Source: Erythrophleum ivorense (Eukaryota > Streptophyta > Magnoliopsida > Fabales > Fabaceae). Taken from it: a DNA stretch of 64,000 nucleotides. Location of the stretch: positions 119,861-183,860 of the forward strand of contig JAIUCV010001097.1 in NCBI GenBank assembly GCA_026724425.1, given 5' to 3'. Below the pieces are notes generated by a model. The model made no database searches. It was not told the DNA's origin and saw nothing but the letters and a program-made list of their open reading frames with translations. Each line of letters opens with the position of its first letter. The stretch's first letter is position 1. This document shows, in pieces, positions 47,757 through 61,100 of this stretch. The position numbers were made by a program, and so were the translations under genes.

Positions 47757-50700
47757 TGTAACACCATATTTTCTAAGCTCATCTCACATCATTACTAGGC
47801 TTATCTCATATTATTTCTAGGTTCACTTCCTTGAACTATGCAAGCTTGTCAAGGAAAATCATAGAAAATATTCAATTTAATTGCATTACGTCATAGATAA
47901 ATTTTTCATTCGATATTTTGTGGGCCATATGGACTCATCTTTCTCATTCTCATATTTAATTACACATATACAACTCATAACTATCCCAAGAAGTGGCCTA
48001 AAACTCGTGCAAGGGGATGGAATACATGAAAACACTAGTTGCAGCCTCGGCTAGAATTTCCAACTTACTATCATGAACTTTGAAAACTCATAACTAATTC
48101 TAGAAAAATCAAAATCATACATACTCTACCATTCTAGAAATCAACAGATGTCTATTTTATGATAAAATAAATCCAGGCCACAACAAAGGCTTCTAGCTAT
48201 TGAAATTGATGGAATAGTACTAGAGGTCAATTGTCATTATTGGTACTGTCCTCCAACTTCAAAAATTCATATCTCCCTGTTCAGAGGTCCAATTGGGGTG
48301 TTCTCAATGGCCATGGAAATCTTATTATGTCTAGTTTATTCTTGTAAAGTTCATGAGCATTGACATCATTTCACCTATAAATGACACAGCCCAAGTTTCT
48401 GACCATATAAATAGTGTCTGCATTAGTTTAGTAAAAAATTGCCAACTTTGGAAATTCATAATTAATTCCAAAGAGCTTAAAATAATCTAATATTTAGCTT
48501 CCCAAAAATATCTAGATAATATCTATATGTGTGCAAAATTTTATGGGCAAATTCGTTCATTTGGTGAAATCTTGATGTTGGGTTACAAAATGGCTCATTT
48601 TGTGTCATATAAGGGGTCCAAATGGTCCAATTTGAGTTCTAAGGTAACCATGACCACTTGAGCACTTGGGAATGGACCAAAATGACCTTCCAACTTGTCT
48701 CAAAGGTGCATAAACCCAGAAATTGAAAAATCACTCTCTCACTCCATACCATACACAAGATTGCATATGCTTCACATTGCCATCAAGGGTCCAAAAATAT
48801 CATTCATTTGACTTCAAACCTCATACATACATAAAATATATGAGTAATTATATATGTTCAAATCAAAATACAATATTTCCATCATAGTATTACATCATAT
48901 GCCATGTGTATGGCTACAAAAGGAGTAATTCTAGGCAATTCTAAACGCTTTGATGTCAATCTCTTACCTCCCAACTTGTTGTCTTACATTATCTTGTTCA
49001 TTTGGTCCACATGGCATGTTAAGAACATTGGAAAGGAGGGAATGGGATTCAAAGAATCCCATAGCTCATCTTCCTTGCAATCACACCTAAAGAATACAAT
49101 ACAAGTCTTGAAATACATGCATGGGCATAATGGACTGTGTAATCATTCAATAAGCATTCTTAGCATTTGAACAAGTCACACAAAGCATACATAAGCTTGG
49201 CAAGTAAGTGGATTAGTCTCACCCATTCTCTTATGGATTTTGGACTTGCGTCACCTAATTTCTCTAAGGGGTTTTGACTCAACCTCACTCTTGGGAGACT
49301 CTTTACTTTGTTTCAAACCATTTCTAAGGGTTCTTGGCTCATCCTCACCATGGCTAAGGGTTCTTGGTTCCACCACACTTAAGCAAACCCAAGCACACAT
49401 ACTAGGCATCATTTGAGAACATATTACAACATCATGGTACCATGGAACAAAAGCATATGCTAGAATACTTTTCATGACTTAAAACACACATAAACACATT
49501 CAAAGACAAGGTAAGCATATAGTCATGCATGAGAGAAAGTAGAGAGAGCTACCTTTGCCATACAAACACACTTTTTTCTTTTGGAATTATGCTCCCTTCC
49601 TTGGCCTCACGCACACAATGGTGTGGGATTTGTTTCTCTTGGCCTAAACACAATAAATGGAAGCCAATTAGGTTCATGAAATCATTACTAAAGCCATACA
49701 TCTTCCTTAAACACTGGCTTAGTCTAATAGCCCTTTTTATGGTTCCAAATTACACCTAATGAAGCAACATCTATCAATTGATTCCTAGGCTCCATTCTTT
49801 TCTTTAATTTATGATTCTTGATTCCTTTTAACCCTCTTGGAGTCATCACACAATTAAAACAAATAGCCTAACTAGGTGTGACCTTTTTAGGTCATATTAT
49901 GGAACCTATGATACCAATTCATTCCCTAGGCCTCTTAAATTTTTCCTAAGGCTTCTCCTCATCTTCCTCCATCATATATGACTCAAAAATGGGCTTGAAA
50001 AAATTTAAAACTATCCCTAGGTGCCTTAACTACTATAGGGCGTGGCTATGGCGCATAATGCTACCAAGGGAGTTTGCTTTGTTTTCTTAGTGAAAGATGC
50101 ATATGGGGAGCCTTCTAGGGATTTTAGGAGCTCATCCAAACACTCATTTAAGCTTAGAAATTATTGTCTCAAATCAGATTTTTGGTGGAGCACTTGAGAC
50201 CCTAACTTTGCTATCTTGAAAACTAATGGTTCTTTGTTAATTTCTTTGCATCTTCTCATTCTCCACACCTAATTTCCTAGGATTCACCCTTGGTTCTACC
50301 CAAAATCCATGCCTTCTTAGACCTCCCTATGTTTAATGAACCAAAGAAGAAAGGAGAGAAGAAGTAGCTACCATAGGAATGAAGATTAACTTTATTTCCT
50401 TAGCTTTTCTTGCTTGTTTCTCACATTGCTTGGCCTTCTCTCCTCAAATCTAAATTTTCCCCTCTGTTCTACCCTCAAAATAGATCCAAGAACTTTAATA
50501 AAACCATAGGAAAGAAGGGGAAATAGAGGAGAAGAAGTTTGCTAAAGAGAAAGCATTAAAAAACCAAGAAAATCCATACCTCTTCCTTGTTTTTTCCTTC
50601 CTTTCTTCTCCTTCTTGGTGCGCCTAAGAGAGCTGGTATTTTCTCTAGTTTATGGGTAGAACAAGTCATGCAAATAATGAGGAGAAGAGACATGAAACTT

Positions 50701-51299
50701 AAAGAGTGTTTAAGAAGCTTCCACTTTCTTAAAAATTCTAATTTTGTCCTTTTTTGTGGCATTTTCATTTTAGCTTTGTTTTAGCTCCGTTTTGAGAACG
50801 TCTTTTATATCATAAAATTTAGGTTTCCAATTTTATAAAATGCCTTTGCAATCACTCAATTTGGAGTTAAAACCTTTTCGAATGAATCAGTCAAAGTTCA
50901 GGCTCACTGCCATTAGAAAACATCTACCGAAGGGGCCTTATCTATCCCTGGGCTATCCATGGTTTTTCAGGGCCTCTGAAAACCCTGAATAACTCAAAAC
51001 TTTCATTTAAAAAGCCCTCTTGTGAGTTTTCTAAAAATTACCTGAAATTACGAAATGCCATTACATTTTGTTGCCTTGTTGTAAAGTTCTGTCTGGCCAT
51101 TTTAGCCTCAATTTTAGGGTACCTCTGGCATCTACTCATCATTATTTGGGGTCTAGAATATTATTCTAATTTTATTAGACCTCAAATTACTCTATCTAGG
51201 GGACTTCCTTTTGTATCTGGTTAGTTTCGTGTGTTTATGGAGAAACTGTATATTACATTTCTCGCATTTTCTCTCGTTTTCAAAGAATCAGATATTACA
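47757..51299 (-). mobile_element. Complete family A solo LTR, minus strand, nested in D
   Basis: It is 3,543 bp, from TGTAATATCTGATTCTTTG at 51299 (minus reading) to ATATGGTGTTACA at 47757. The flanking pentamers are GCTAG (47752-47756) and ACTAG (51300-51304), a 4-of-5 match. Closing the gap restores a smooth D sequence (TTTATAGCTAG then TTACCAAAAAGCC), which supports a single insertion. Donor-like positions on the minus strand lie at about 50579, 50390 and 49552; the middle one has decayed to AAAGTTAAT. The minisatellite is at about 49215-49380. Open frames inside are not conserved. Confidence 0.85.
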
Positions 51300-51524
51300 A
51301 CTAGTTACCAAAAAGCCAACCTTATATGCATTTTATCCATTTTTTAGCCACTTTAGACCTTGTTTTATTTTCTTGTTGAACCCATAGCCATGAAAAAGCG
51401 AAAAAAAAAATTTCCCACCTTGCTTTTAAGATACCTTATGGATTTCAACAAGCATTGCATCTAATTAGAATAGGTGAATGTGTGTTTTGCATCATTTAGG
51501 CCATTCTCATTAAAAAGTTGAGAA

Positions 51525-51610
51525 AAATTTTTTTGAAAAGAAAAGAAAGAAAAAGAAAAAATATAGAAAAGCTAGAAAAGAAAAAAATGAATAAAAAAAA
51601 GAAAGAAAAT
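51525..51610 (+). repeat. A/G-rich tract in the D element tail
   Basis: The tract is almost only A and G (GAAAAGAAAAGAAAGAAAAA and similar). Comparable AAAGAAAAA tracts are common in the untranslated tail of Athila/Tat elements. It has low complexity and no coding value. Confidence 0.8.
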
Positions 51611-51797
51611 CAAAGAAAGAAGTGTTTGAGTTTTGTTTCTATTTACTAATATTAGTTGGAAAAAAAAGGGCCTTGAAACACATTCTTCCCTATCATAGGT
51701 TTCCCTTTTATTGCTTTTTGAGATCTTGGGTGTCCATTTGTTTTTTGCTTTTCCTTGTTCTTGTATGTCTATTCATTTCATTCCCTAGCCCCACTAC

Positions 51798-54700
51798 TGT
51801 AACGAATACAATTTCTGGGAAATGACGAAATGAGCCGTATAAAAGCAAGTCCTTTAAAATAAGCTAAATAATGTCCTAAAAAATTTGGGTAGAGTTTTAA
51901 TCTCCTAAAAATGATAATTCTAGGCTCTGACAAAAAGAAAAACGAAGCTAGGATAGTAAAACAATTTGTGACAAAAACTGACAAAACATAATGGCATTTC
52001 TGTAAATAAATGAAACTTTTGGAAAAACACATAGGAGGGCTTTATAAATGGAAAATTTGAGTTACCCAAGTTTCTCAAAGGCCCCAAAAACCATGGGAAG
52101 CCCTAGGACTGATAAAGCCTCTCTGGTGTATGTTTTCCAAAGACGGTGAGCCCGAACTTTGACAGATTTGTTCGGTAAGATTTTACTTCCAAATTGAGTG
52201 ATTCCAAAGGCATTTTATTAAATTGGGAACCTAAATTTTATAATGGAAAAGAAGGTTCTCAACAAGGAGCTAAAATGAAGCTGAAACGAAATTGCCATTA
52301 CAAAAGGACAAAATTGAAATTTTGGAAAAAGTAAGTTTTTGAATGTTCCATAAGCTTCCACAACTTTCTTGCCTCTTCTCCCTCTCATATAGCATGACCC
52401 TTTCTGCCCAAAATACTAAAATTTTTAGCTCCTTTTGGTGCACCAAGAGAGGAAGAAAAATGCAAGAAAGGTAAGGAAACTTGGAGAATTTCATGCTCTT
52501 TCTTCTTCCAACTTTGCTCCTCTCTTTTAAGGCTTTCTTTCCATAGTTTATTTGAGCTATTTGGTTCTGTTTTGATCTAGAATATTAAGTGGGGAGTTCA
52601 AAATTCTTGAAGGGAAGCAAACCAAGGAGAAAGACTCTTGAAACTAAGTTGGAATCCAAGGTAATTCATGCTTTGAATTGTTTCTTCCCTTTTCTTCCTC
52701 TTGCTTTGAGTTTTAGCCTAAATCAAAACCATATGGGGGAGGCAAGTTCTATCCAAAAACAAGACAGGAATAAGGGTTTTAGGCCATGGGGAGATGGAAT
52801 ATAGCAAGAAAATTCCAAGAAAAACTAATAGAAATCAAGTTAGGAAAGTATGGTGTTTTTAGGGTTTTAGAAAATTTGATTTTATGTGAGTAATTCCTCG
52901 GCTATTTGAATGTTTCCTTGAGCTCCTAAGACTCTTAGAAAGCCTCCCAAGTGGCTCTCCCATCAAGGAAAAATCAAGAACTCCATGAACCTCCATTATA
53001 GGGCATATTTCGGCCAAGCTAGGTTCATTGGGCTAGGGGATGTTTTAATTTGTTCTAACTTTGGTTTGGGACCTTTATATAATGTTAGAAGATGGGAGAA
53101 ACTATTAGAAAAAATTTAGGAGCCATGAAATGGGAGATGGGATAATGTTGTCCATAATGGTGCTTTATGAAGCAACTTGATTCTAAGTTTGTGCAAACAA
53201 TTATGTGAGGGCTCCAAGGACTTTGAATGAGGCCAAGAGGCCTAGAAATGGAAAAATATGGAGCCTTGAGCTTGAATTGTGAAGGTTGCTTCAATAGACC
53301 ATTTATGGAACCATTATACCACTTATGGAACCATGTATTCAAGAGTGAGTTTAGTGTCTTGGCTTGCTTCAAGTGTGTAATTATGTGCTCTTTATGGTGT
53401 CTAGGACAAGAGAACATACATCCACCTAGATGTTCTTGTGGGACCAAAAAAAGGAAGGAAAAGGATCAAGAAAAGCTTGCATAAATCCAAGGTAGCTCTT
53501 TACCTCATTCTCCTTGCATTCTTGTGTGCATATGTATGTCTTTGTGTGTTTGTGTATGCTCTTGTGACTTAAGAATAGCTACTTGATGCCTTGACATGAC
53601 ATTGGTGCCAATGTGTCTTTCTTGAAAGACTATGGTTGTGGAAATGGCTCATAAGGGTGAGGAGATGCCAAAAGTCTCATGGCATGGGTGAGACAGGGCT
53701 AAAAGTCTCTTGGAAGGGTGAGGCTAAGTCAAAAGTCCCTAGACCAAGAATAAGACAAATCCAAAAGTCCTAGACCAAGAATAAGGCAAAACCAAAAGTC
53801 CTTAGAGCATGGTCTTGGCTTGAATGTGAATAAGTGGCATGAAAATTTTGACTTTGCATATTTTATAGTTGCCAAACCTTCCATACATATGCTTTGATAT
53901 GTATATAAGCTTTGAATGTGTATATGAATGGGTGTGTGAGCTATTAAGATTATAGGAATCTCACTCCCCTTCCCTCCATTATCTTGAAATGCGTAGGTGA
54001 TATTTAAGAGGCAAGGAAAGCAAGTCAAGCACCATGAGAAGTTACATTTTGTTATCATGTAACCTTACTTGTAATGGAATGTCAAAGTGGATATGTACAT
54101 GATATTTTTGAGTTGTAAATCATTGTACAAATGTAATATTATGTAAGAATGAGGTATGAACCTTGTGCGATGCCAAGACAATGGAGATATGGAAATTGAA
54201 CACTTGAGTACACACTTGAATGCGTGCATTCTTGGATGTGGAATAGCCAAATTTAGATGCATGGTGTTTGGGACCATTTGGGTAGTTCAGAAAGTCTTAT
54301 TCATGTTTCTAAAACTTGCCCAAGTGGTGCCAAACTCAAAGAAAGGCCATTTGGATCAAAGTGATACCTTATGAGAGGTAAAATTGGCCACTTTGCTGAG
54401 TTATGTTACTATTTGTCCAAATGAGCTCTTCTTGGTCTGAAATTTGGTATGCATCTAGAGCTTGTTGAGAGATTTTTTGAAAGGTAAAGTGGGTAATTTT
54501 TTGAGGTCTACATAATATTTGGTAAATTTTCAAATTTGGAATGTTTCTGGTTTTCGTTCATTGCACTGTTCATTCTGGTCCAAAATGAAATTCCTATCAC
54601 TCATGGAGCAAATGATGTCCAATTGTAACAAAATTTTACAAAAAGAAACTAGACCTTCCTAGAGACTTGTACCAATTAGAATCACCTCATTTGGATGTCT

Positions 54701-55392
54701 AGAGAGGGACATATTAATTTTTGAAGTTGATGTCTAGTACTAGTGACCAGTCAGACCTGTGTTACTGTTTATTAGTTTTTAGGGTCTAAATGCTCTTGGA
54801 TTTGTCTAGAATATTTTTTTTCTTTAGTTAACATCTGTACCTTTCTAAATTGGTATCATTTTCATAGATTGGATTTTTTTGGAATTAATTAGATATTTTT
54901 GAAATTTATGATAGTAAACTGTATTAGTACCAAGGACAACCGGACCTTTGTGGATATTTCGTTGTCAAACATAGCCCAAAGGCTATGTTCATGTCTTGAA
55001 ATTATTTTTACTATGAATTTAACATCTATAGATTTCCAGAAAGCTATGGTTTGTGTGATTTTTATTTTTCTACATTTTTTATGATTTTTCAAAATTACCC
55101 CTGCAATCTGCCATTGTATAGCAGCCGGAAATAAAGAAATTTTGAGATTTTTGACCCTTGATCCGTGGTTGGTGCCAATTTTTGAGAATGTTATAAGTTG
55201 TATGTATAGAAAATAATTAGAGAATGTTGTTGATGAGTTTATAGGGTCCTAGAGATGTGCAATGAAAAATTTATCCACTGTGCAAAATAATTTAATTTAT
55301 TATTTTAATGCATTTTCTTAAGATTTCCTTGGTAAGGTGCATATTCCCACTTGCAAGAGAAGGATTAATGTTAGAAATAATATAGTATTACA
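51798..55392 (+). mobile_element. Complete family A solo LTR nested in D, with perfect target duplication
   Basis: It is 3,595 bp, from TGTAACGAATACAATTTCTG to AATATAGTATTACA, with perfect ACTAC duplications at 51793-51797 and 55393-55397. Closing the gap gives CCCACTACAACC in the D tail. Donor-like AG|GT sites lie at 52471, 52661 and 53492. The minisatellite is at about 53650-53810, and the TACTGTTTATTAG repeat-unit marker near 54769. Open frames such as 53085-53447 and 54156-54374 lie in LTR sequence and are not treated as genes. Confidence 0.9.
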
Positions 55393-55487
55393 ACTACAAC
55401 CTTAAATAAAGTCTTCTTGATTTGTGCATTGTATTTGATATAGGTGGTGGAGATTAGAAATTACACAATCTTGAATAAGTCCTCTTG

Positions 55488-57046
55488 GATTACATGATGA
55501 TAATGCTATATAAAAGAGTAACCAAAATTAGCATCTATACTAAATTAACTCAGCCCAAGTGTAGCTTCCCATATAGGGCCTCAGCTCATGGATGTGCATC
55601 CACTTGCTTCCCCTTATCCTTACCCGAAGGACCTTCACATGAAATAGTTAACCCATGAAATAGGGTGAGCTACAAATCTTAATACCTAAGGCAAATTTTA
55701 TTCAAATATTCCAATTTAATTAACAAATGTGCATGAAATCATATAAGCATAAAAAAATATACCAGTCATATTAGCAAATGAAACAATTAAGTTATCAGTG
55801 ACTACTATCCCATACTAGCAATCCTATTTTCACATGTTAAAGGACATTAACACAGGGAGAGGCCCATCCACAACACCAACTTCCCAATTAGTACAACTTA
55901 GGCTTAATGCATATAAGGGTCTGATCACAACCTGGTGCTCGATCGAAGCATGATGTATAGGTGGCAGCCACACCATAGCTCCACCATGGACTCACAAGGT
56001 CCTATCACAACATACCAAATAGCCAATTATTCAGTATGCATTCAAATTATAATTGTACAGAAAGATATACAATTAAAGTAAACAAATGCATGGAATTTAA
56101 CATTAATCCCGATTACCTCACTTGTAGATAATTTCTTTGAGAGCCAACCACAATACTACTTCATCCTATAGATACAAAACAAAACTATTACTATTCCTAA
56201 TTGTCATTTCTAGCAACAAACCCAATAGTCAAAGAATTAAAGCACAAAAAACTTTCCTGAAAACACTTACCCAGCCACTACAAGAACCAAATTCGGATTT
56301 GGTTGTGCCTACACTAGTAACCTTAGAACAACACTCCAAATTCTGGGCAAATTTATACAAAATCACCACTCATCTCATAAATTAGCTATAAGGGTTCTAA
56401 ACTAACAGAAAATGCATCCAAATGAGAAGTTTATATATACCCAATATCCCTCCTAGCTTCAACCTCCAAAAATTCTCTAAGAAAATACCAAATAACCCAT
56501 ATCAGATTTGAGGTGTAGGTGAAAATGCTATAAATTGGGTCAAATTGAAGAGGAAGAGGAGAAGGTCAAGTTATATAACAATTACCTTTGGTGATTTTAA
56601 TTCTAGAAGTGGGAAATGGTGGATTTATGCTAAAAACCCTAGCCTCCACCTTAAACCTCTAAAAATGCTTTGTGTCTCTTGTGTTTCTACAAAATAAAGG
56701 GGAAAGGGCTAAAGGAACTTTAGGTTTTAGGGTTAGGTAGATTTTAGGCTGACCCAAAAGTCTAAATCCAAGTGGGTTCAAATATTGGTACTAGTTAGGC
56801 CATGGTTTAGGTGTTAAATGGGTTAAATATGAGTTTGGTCTGCACAAAATAAATATTGGGTTTCTAAGAAAATGGAATTGAATCTCCCTAAGGCTAAGAT
56901 TGAGCTTCTACACTTAGTCCAAAGCATAATTACATTAATCATAAGGCCTAAATTAATGTCCACCTCTCTTAATTAATGTTTCTAATTAAACTTATATTAA
57001 TTCTTAATTAATGATAATTATCCTTAATAAATTTTGGAGTGTTATA
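55488..57046 (-). mobile_element. Family B LTR fragment (5' part), minus strand
   Basis: On the minus strand it starts TATAACACTCCAAAATTTAT at 57046 (TGTAAC decayed to TATAAC) and runs through the B landmarks TGTGGAAACC-free leader, ATGGTGGAGCTATGGTG (about 55985), GTGTTAATGTCCTTTAAC (about 55845) and GGGAAGCTACACTTGGG (about 55565). It stops near 55488, so the last roughly 1.2 kb of B, including the GC-motif cluster, is missing. The open frame at 56137-56385 is on the opposite strand and looks like chance. Confidence 0.65.
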
Positions 57047-57427
57047 GAGTTTATAGTTTTAATGAGGTTTTGGGCTAACTTAAGGGTCCATGCCTCACAC
57101 TTAGGCCCATTTTCTGAGTTTTGGGCTTCTAAAAAATTAAATTGAGCCATTCTTACAAATTAAGAATGACCTTCTATAATTGGCTCCTAACATACATAAA
57201 TTGATCATAGGACCTAAAGATTAAATACCCACCTCCATTAATTAATTTCTCTAATAAGACCTATTACTATAATTAATCAAATTTTTACCCAAAAATGACC
57301 TAGTATTATCATTTGTCTTAAAATGCCCAAAAATTCATTTCCTTAAAATTTTGATTTTTGTAAATCCCCCTTCAATAATTTCCATAATTCCTTAACAATT
57401 ACTATTAATAAATTTTAGGATGTTACA
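57047..57427 (-). mobile_element. Family B2 LTR 5' fragment, minus strand
   Basis: The minus strand begins TGTAACATCCTAAAATTTAT at 57427, matching the start at 12408. It includes GGGCATTTTAAGACAAAT and ends with AGCCCAAAACTCAGAAAATG then GGCCTAAG, comparable with the B segment before its leader. It is cut off by the B start at 57046. Confidence 0.6.
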
Positions 57428-58161
57428 ACAAATGCATTAGGTATCATGCATTGGTAATGGTTAAGATCATGAAATGCCAACCTTAAATCAACGGTTCGAC
57501 CAAATGCCATGCATATTGGAAAATCTTCTTAAGTGTGTGATACTACTAAATGGCACCATACTACTAGGTTGGACTCCAATTTTATTATTTGCTAAACATA
57601 AAACGAAATTGCATGATTCTTGGTAATCAATTGCCATAAAATAAGGTCTACTCTTCTTCATGTAGTCTTTCTCATATTAGTGGCAGGCTAAGCAAATTGG
57701 GGAAAAAAATAACCAAGTTAATTTGCCTAATTCCTAATTAATTAATTATGTACTAACTTGCATAAGCATTCTTTTTCCTCATTTTAACTTGATCAACTTA
57801 AATTATTAATTAATCATATCTTAATAGTGATCTAGGTTAAAAAAAATTTTGTTGTGACAATAAACATAAATTCCCAACAAATATATTATCATACATGAAT
57901 CTCATTGTATTCTAGTATTTAGCCATAAGATCACTACCATGAAACTCTCATCTACAATATAAAATATAAGGTTCATAGAAGAAAAGGTTCTAATCGAAAG
58001 CAAAATTAAACATACCTTCAGTCATGATTTTGATGTTCAAAGTTGAAGGCCCAATTGAACTAAAAGACTACCAACAAGTAAAAAACATAAGAAGAAATAG
58101 AGAAGAAGAGGTTTCTCAGATGCAATTTTTAAGCAAAGATAGTAATTTTAATGATGGATTT
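57428..58161. other. Unassigned AT-rich stretch
   Basis: This 734-base segment lies between B2 and a divergent A LTR. It has no coding frame of note (the open frame 58024-58206 runs into the A LTR) and no recognised repeat. It ends GATGGATTT before TGTAATACT. Confidence 0.4.
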
Positions 58162-61100
58162 TGTAATACTAGTCTTCCTAAAACAGAATTGGAACTAATA
58201 AAATAATAAAGGAAGATCCAAAATAAAATGAAGTAAGGTAAAGTAAGATTAGAATAATAATATAAGTATCTAGAAATGAGGATATAAGGTTAAAGATAGC
58301 CCGAAACTAGATGCCAAAATGGCTAAATAAATTTAATCATATAGGCAGTAGCAAAATCATAATTTTGGGCAACTTTTTAGAAACTCAAAGAAGGAAGTTT
58401 TAAATAATAAAATGAAGCTTACTAGGGTTCTCAAAGGCCCTAAAAACCATAAAAACCTTTAGAATGGCCAAAACTCTTTGGTGTACAATTTAAGTCGTCG
58501 ATTGACCTAAATTTTGACCATCTGATTTAAGATGGCTTTGAACCCCATAAGATTCAAAATAAATATTTTTAATAAACTAGAAGACTTAAATTTTCATATG
58601 AGAAAGATGATTCTCAAAAAGAAGCTAAAACGAACCTAAACAAGAGAATTGAAGTGGAAAGGCATAATGAGAATGTTTGAAAAGTCTATAACTCACCTCC
58701 TTTCTTCCCTATTTTAGCCATGCCACCTTTAGAGCCTTCTAACTGACTTATTTGCCCTTTGAACCTGCAGTTATGTCACCCAAAAAGGAAGGAGAAGAAG
58801 GAGTCAAGAAAGCCAAAGAAAGGTGAGAAATTGTCTCTTTTTCATGGCTTTGCCTCCACCAACTTTGTTTTCCTCTTTAAGCTCTTTCTTTTTATGGTTT
58901 TGGCTTCTTGAAAGGAGTGTTTTCATGGCTGATTTCTTGGAAAAAGGAGAGAATTTGAGGAAACAAAGTGTAGCACCCAAATTCCTCTCTTGAAAATCTT
59001 TAAGACAAGGTATGTTTTAGGGTTGGAAAACTTGCTTCTCCTTGTCTTCTTTTCTTCTCCATGGTCAGCCAAACTTAAACTATATAGGGGGAGATGAATT
59101 TTGACCATAAAAAGATAAAAACAAGGTTTTGAGGCATAGAGAAGTAGATTATGCAATTGGAACCAATTAAAAAGATTTAGAATTCAAAGTTGTGAGCTAA
59201 AGTTTTAGTTGTACCTTAAGAACTCTAAAACCCCTATGAGCCTAATTTAAATCATATAATAGTATGATTAGACTAAAAAAAAGCCAAGAAATATGAATAT
59301 GTATCAAAACCCAAGAAGAAAGCAACAAAGTTCCATATAACTCTTTTATGTATGTATTTTCAGCCAATATGAAGATGATGCACCTAGGGAGTGCTTTCTT
59401 AAGTTCTAATTAATTTAAAGGCTTAGATAGGATGAATAAATAATTATGAAACTATTGGATTACATTTAGGAGCCCTAGATTAAAAATTGAATTTTAAGGC
59501 TTAAATTGGGTTAAAGAAACAATATGGCTTTAAACACCTTTAATCATACATATGATGATTCAAATGAGTTTTCTTAAAGCAATAAGACTTATAGCAAGTA
59601 AGAGTTAGGGGTGTGGAAAGTGGAAACCCAAGGTTGCTTCTTGTAGGACCTAAAATAGCCATAAACTCCATCTTAGACTTTAATGGGTTTAAGTGAAGAT
59701 AATGGGACTTAAAATAGATTCTGATGGATAATGTGGCTTATGGATTGTTGTTTGTAGGCCAAGCTAGTCCAAACCCACCAAATTGTGAGTTCCAAGTCAA
59801 GAAGAGCCAAGATAAGTAAACCAAGAAGTGTGTCAGTGGCATTTTGAAGCTTTACAGGTGTTAAGGTAGCTTTATCTCCCTTTCTTGCATACTTATAAAT
59901 GCTTGAATTAGTTGAAATGCTTGTATGTGTTGTCGCTTGATGTATTCATGTGATATGCCTTAGTTTGATTTCCGATGATAGCTTTATGTAAGAGATTGAC
60001 ATGCTTTTTGACTCCTAACTCACCAAGACTTGGAATTGAGCATATTAGCTTTTTCTTGGTCCCAATTTGAGATTGGTTGAGCCTAGCTAGTTTATGTTGA
60101 TTCCATGGCTTGATAATGAATGAATGAATGAGTTTTTTATGTTAAAAGTTGCATTTGAATTATATGAGACATATGAATGCATTCTTGCACTATATACGTG
60201 GCATTTCCTTAATGTGTCTCATATGTGAATTGATTGGCTGAGATTGGCTATTGAGATTCTTTCCAAAGTCTCATCCATGTCTTCCTACTAATCATTTTAG
60301 GGTCACCAAGTCAAAGTAAGGAAGATAGAAAGACTTAGATATTAGGAATGATGTATTAAAAACATTATATGTGCCAAATTGTAATGAATGTGTTAGCATG
60401 ACATCCATTTGTATCATAAATAGCTTATGATTTATAATGACATAGTTATTCTTTATTTATGTTGGAACCATGTGTATGAGCATGAGAATATGTATACTAG
60501 ACATTTGGATGTATAAAATGGTTTAGTTCCTAACTTGGCTTATGTAATGCCGTGAAGCCTATATGTAATTTGGGTATTGGATGGCCATATTTTGATCCAA
60601 GCCCTACTTTGTGTATTCGATTACATGAATTGCATGTATAGGATCATTGAAATTTACACAAAGTGAAAGAATTCCATTTGGACACTAATTGGTCTATTTT
60701 GGATCCAAAAATGGTCTTAAAAAGAACCAAGACTATTCCTATATCAAAAGTGACCCAAGTGACCTATTTTGTGTCTAAGATTTGGCACACAATTAGACCC
60801 TTAATAAAGCTTTCTAACAAGCTAAGAATGGGAATCTTTGGAGCTTTACAAAATATTTAAAGAATTTCCAAAGTTTAAAAATTATGCAGTTTGTCATTGA
60901 TACTATTCATGCTATCTAGTTATGGTTTTTCTTGTCTTTGAGAAGTCAAATGAACTTCGTTGCTCATAGAATTTTACAAACATAAATCTTACATTATAAG
61001 CCTTTCGTAGCTACTAAGTTTGCGTAAATCAGAGTTGTGTAGCTAAAGTTATGCATTTTTGAAATTTGAGATCTGGTTATGTTGGTCTGACGTTGCATAT

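Larger units (their letters stand above)
45239..55487 (+). mobile_element. Internal region of the family D element (Athila/Tat-like, non-autonomous), with two nested A LTRs
   Basis: Removing the A LTRs at 47757-51299 and 51798-55392 leaves about 3.1 kb: primer site, leader, a decayed ORF (45779-47211), a GGACAATG/TTTAAGTGTGGGGAGG signature (47340-47380), then non-coding sequence. The non-coding part contains ATAGCTAG | TTACCAAAAAGCC, a long A/G-rich tract (51525-51610) and CCCACTAC | AACCTTAAATAAAG. This order, with a long untranslated tail after the GTGTGGGG signature, is that of Athila/Tat elements. Reverse transcriptase and integrase are absent, so this is a derivative that relied on another element. 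No 3' LTR is visible; family B sequence takes over near 55488. Confidence 0.65.

Noticed and set aside
53085..53447. A 120-codon minus-strand open frame overlapping a plus-strand frame at 53227-53484.
   Set aside because: Both lie inside the ACTAC-flanked A solo LTR. Neither is conserved in the other A copies.
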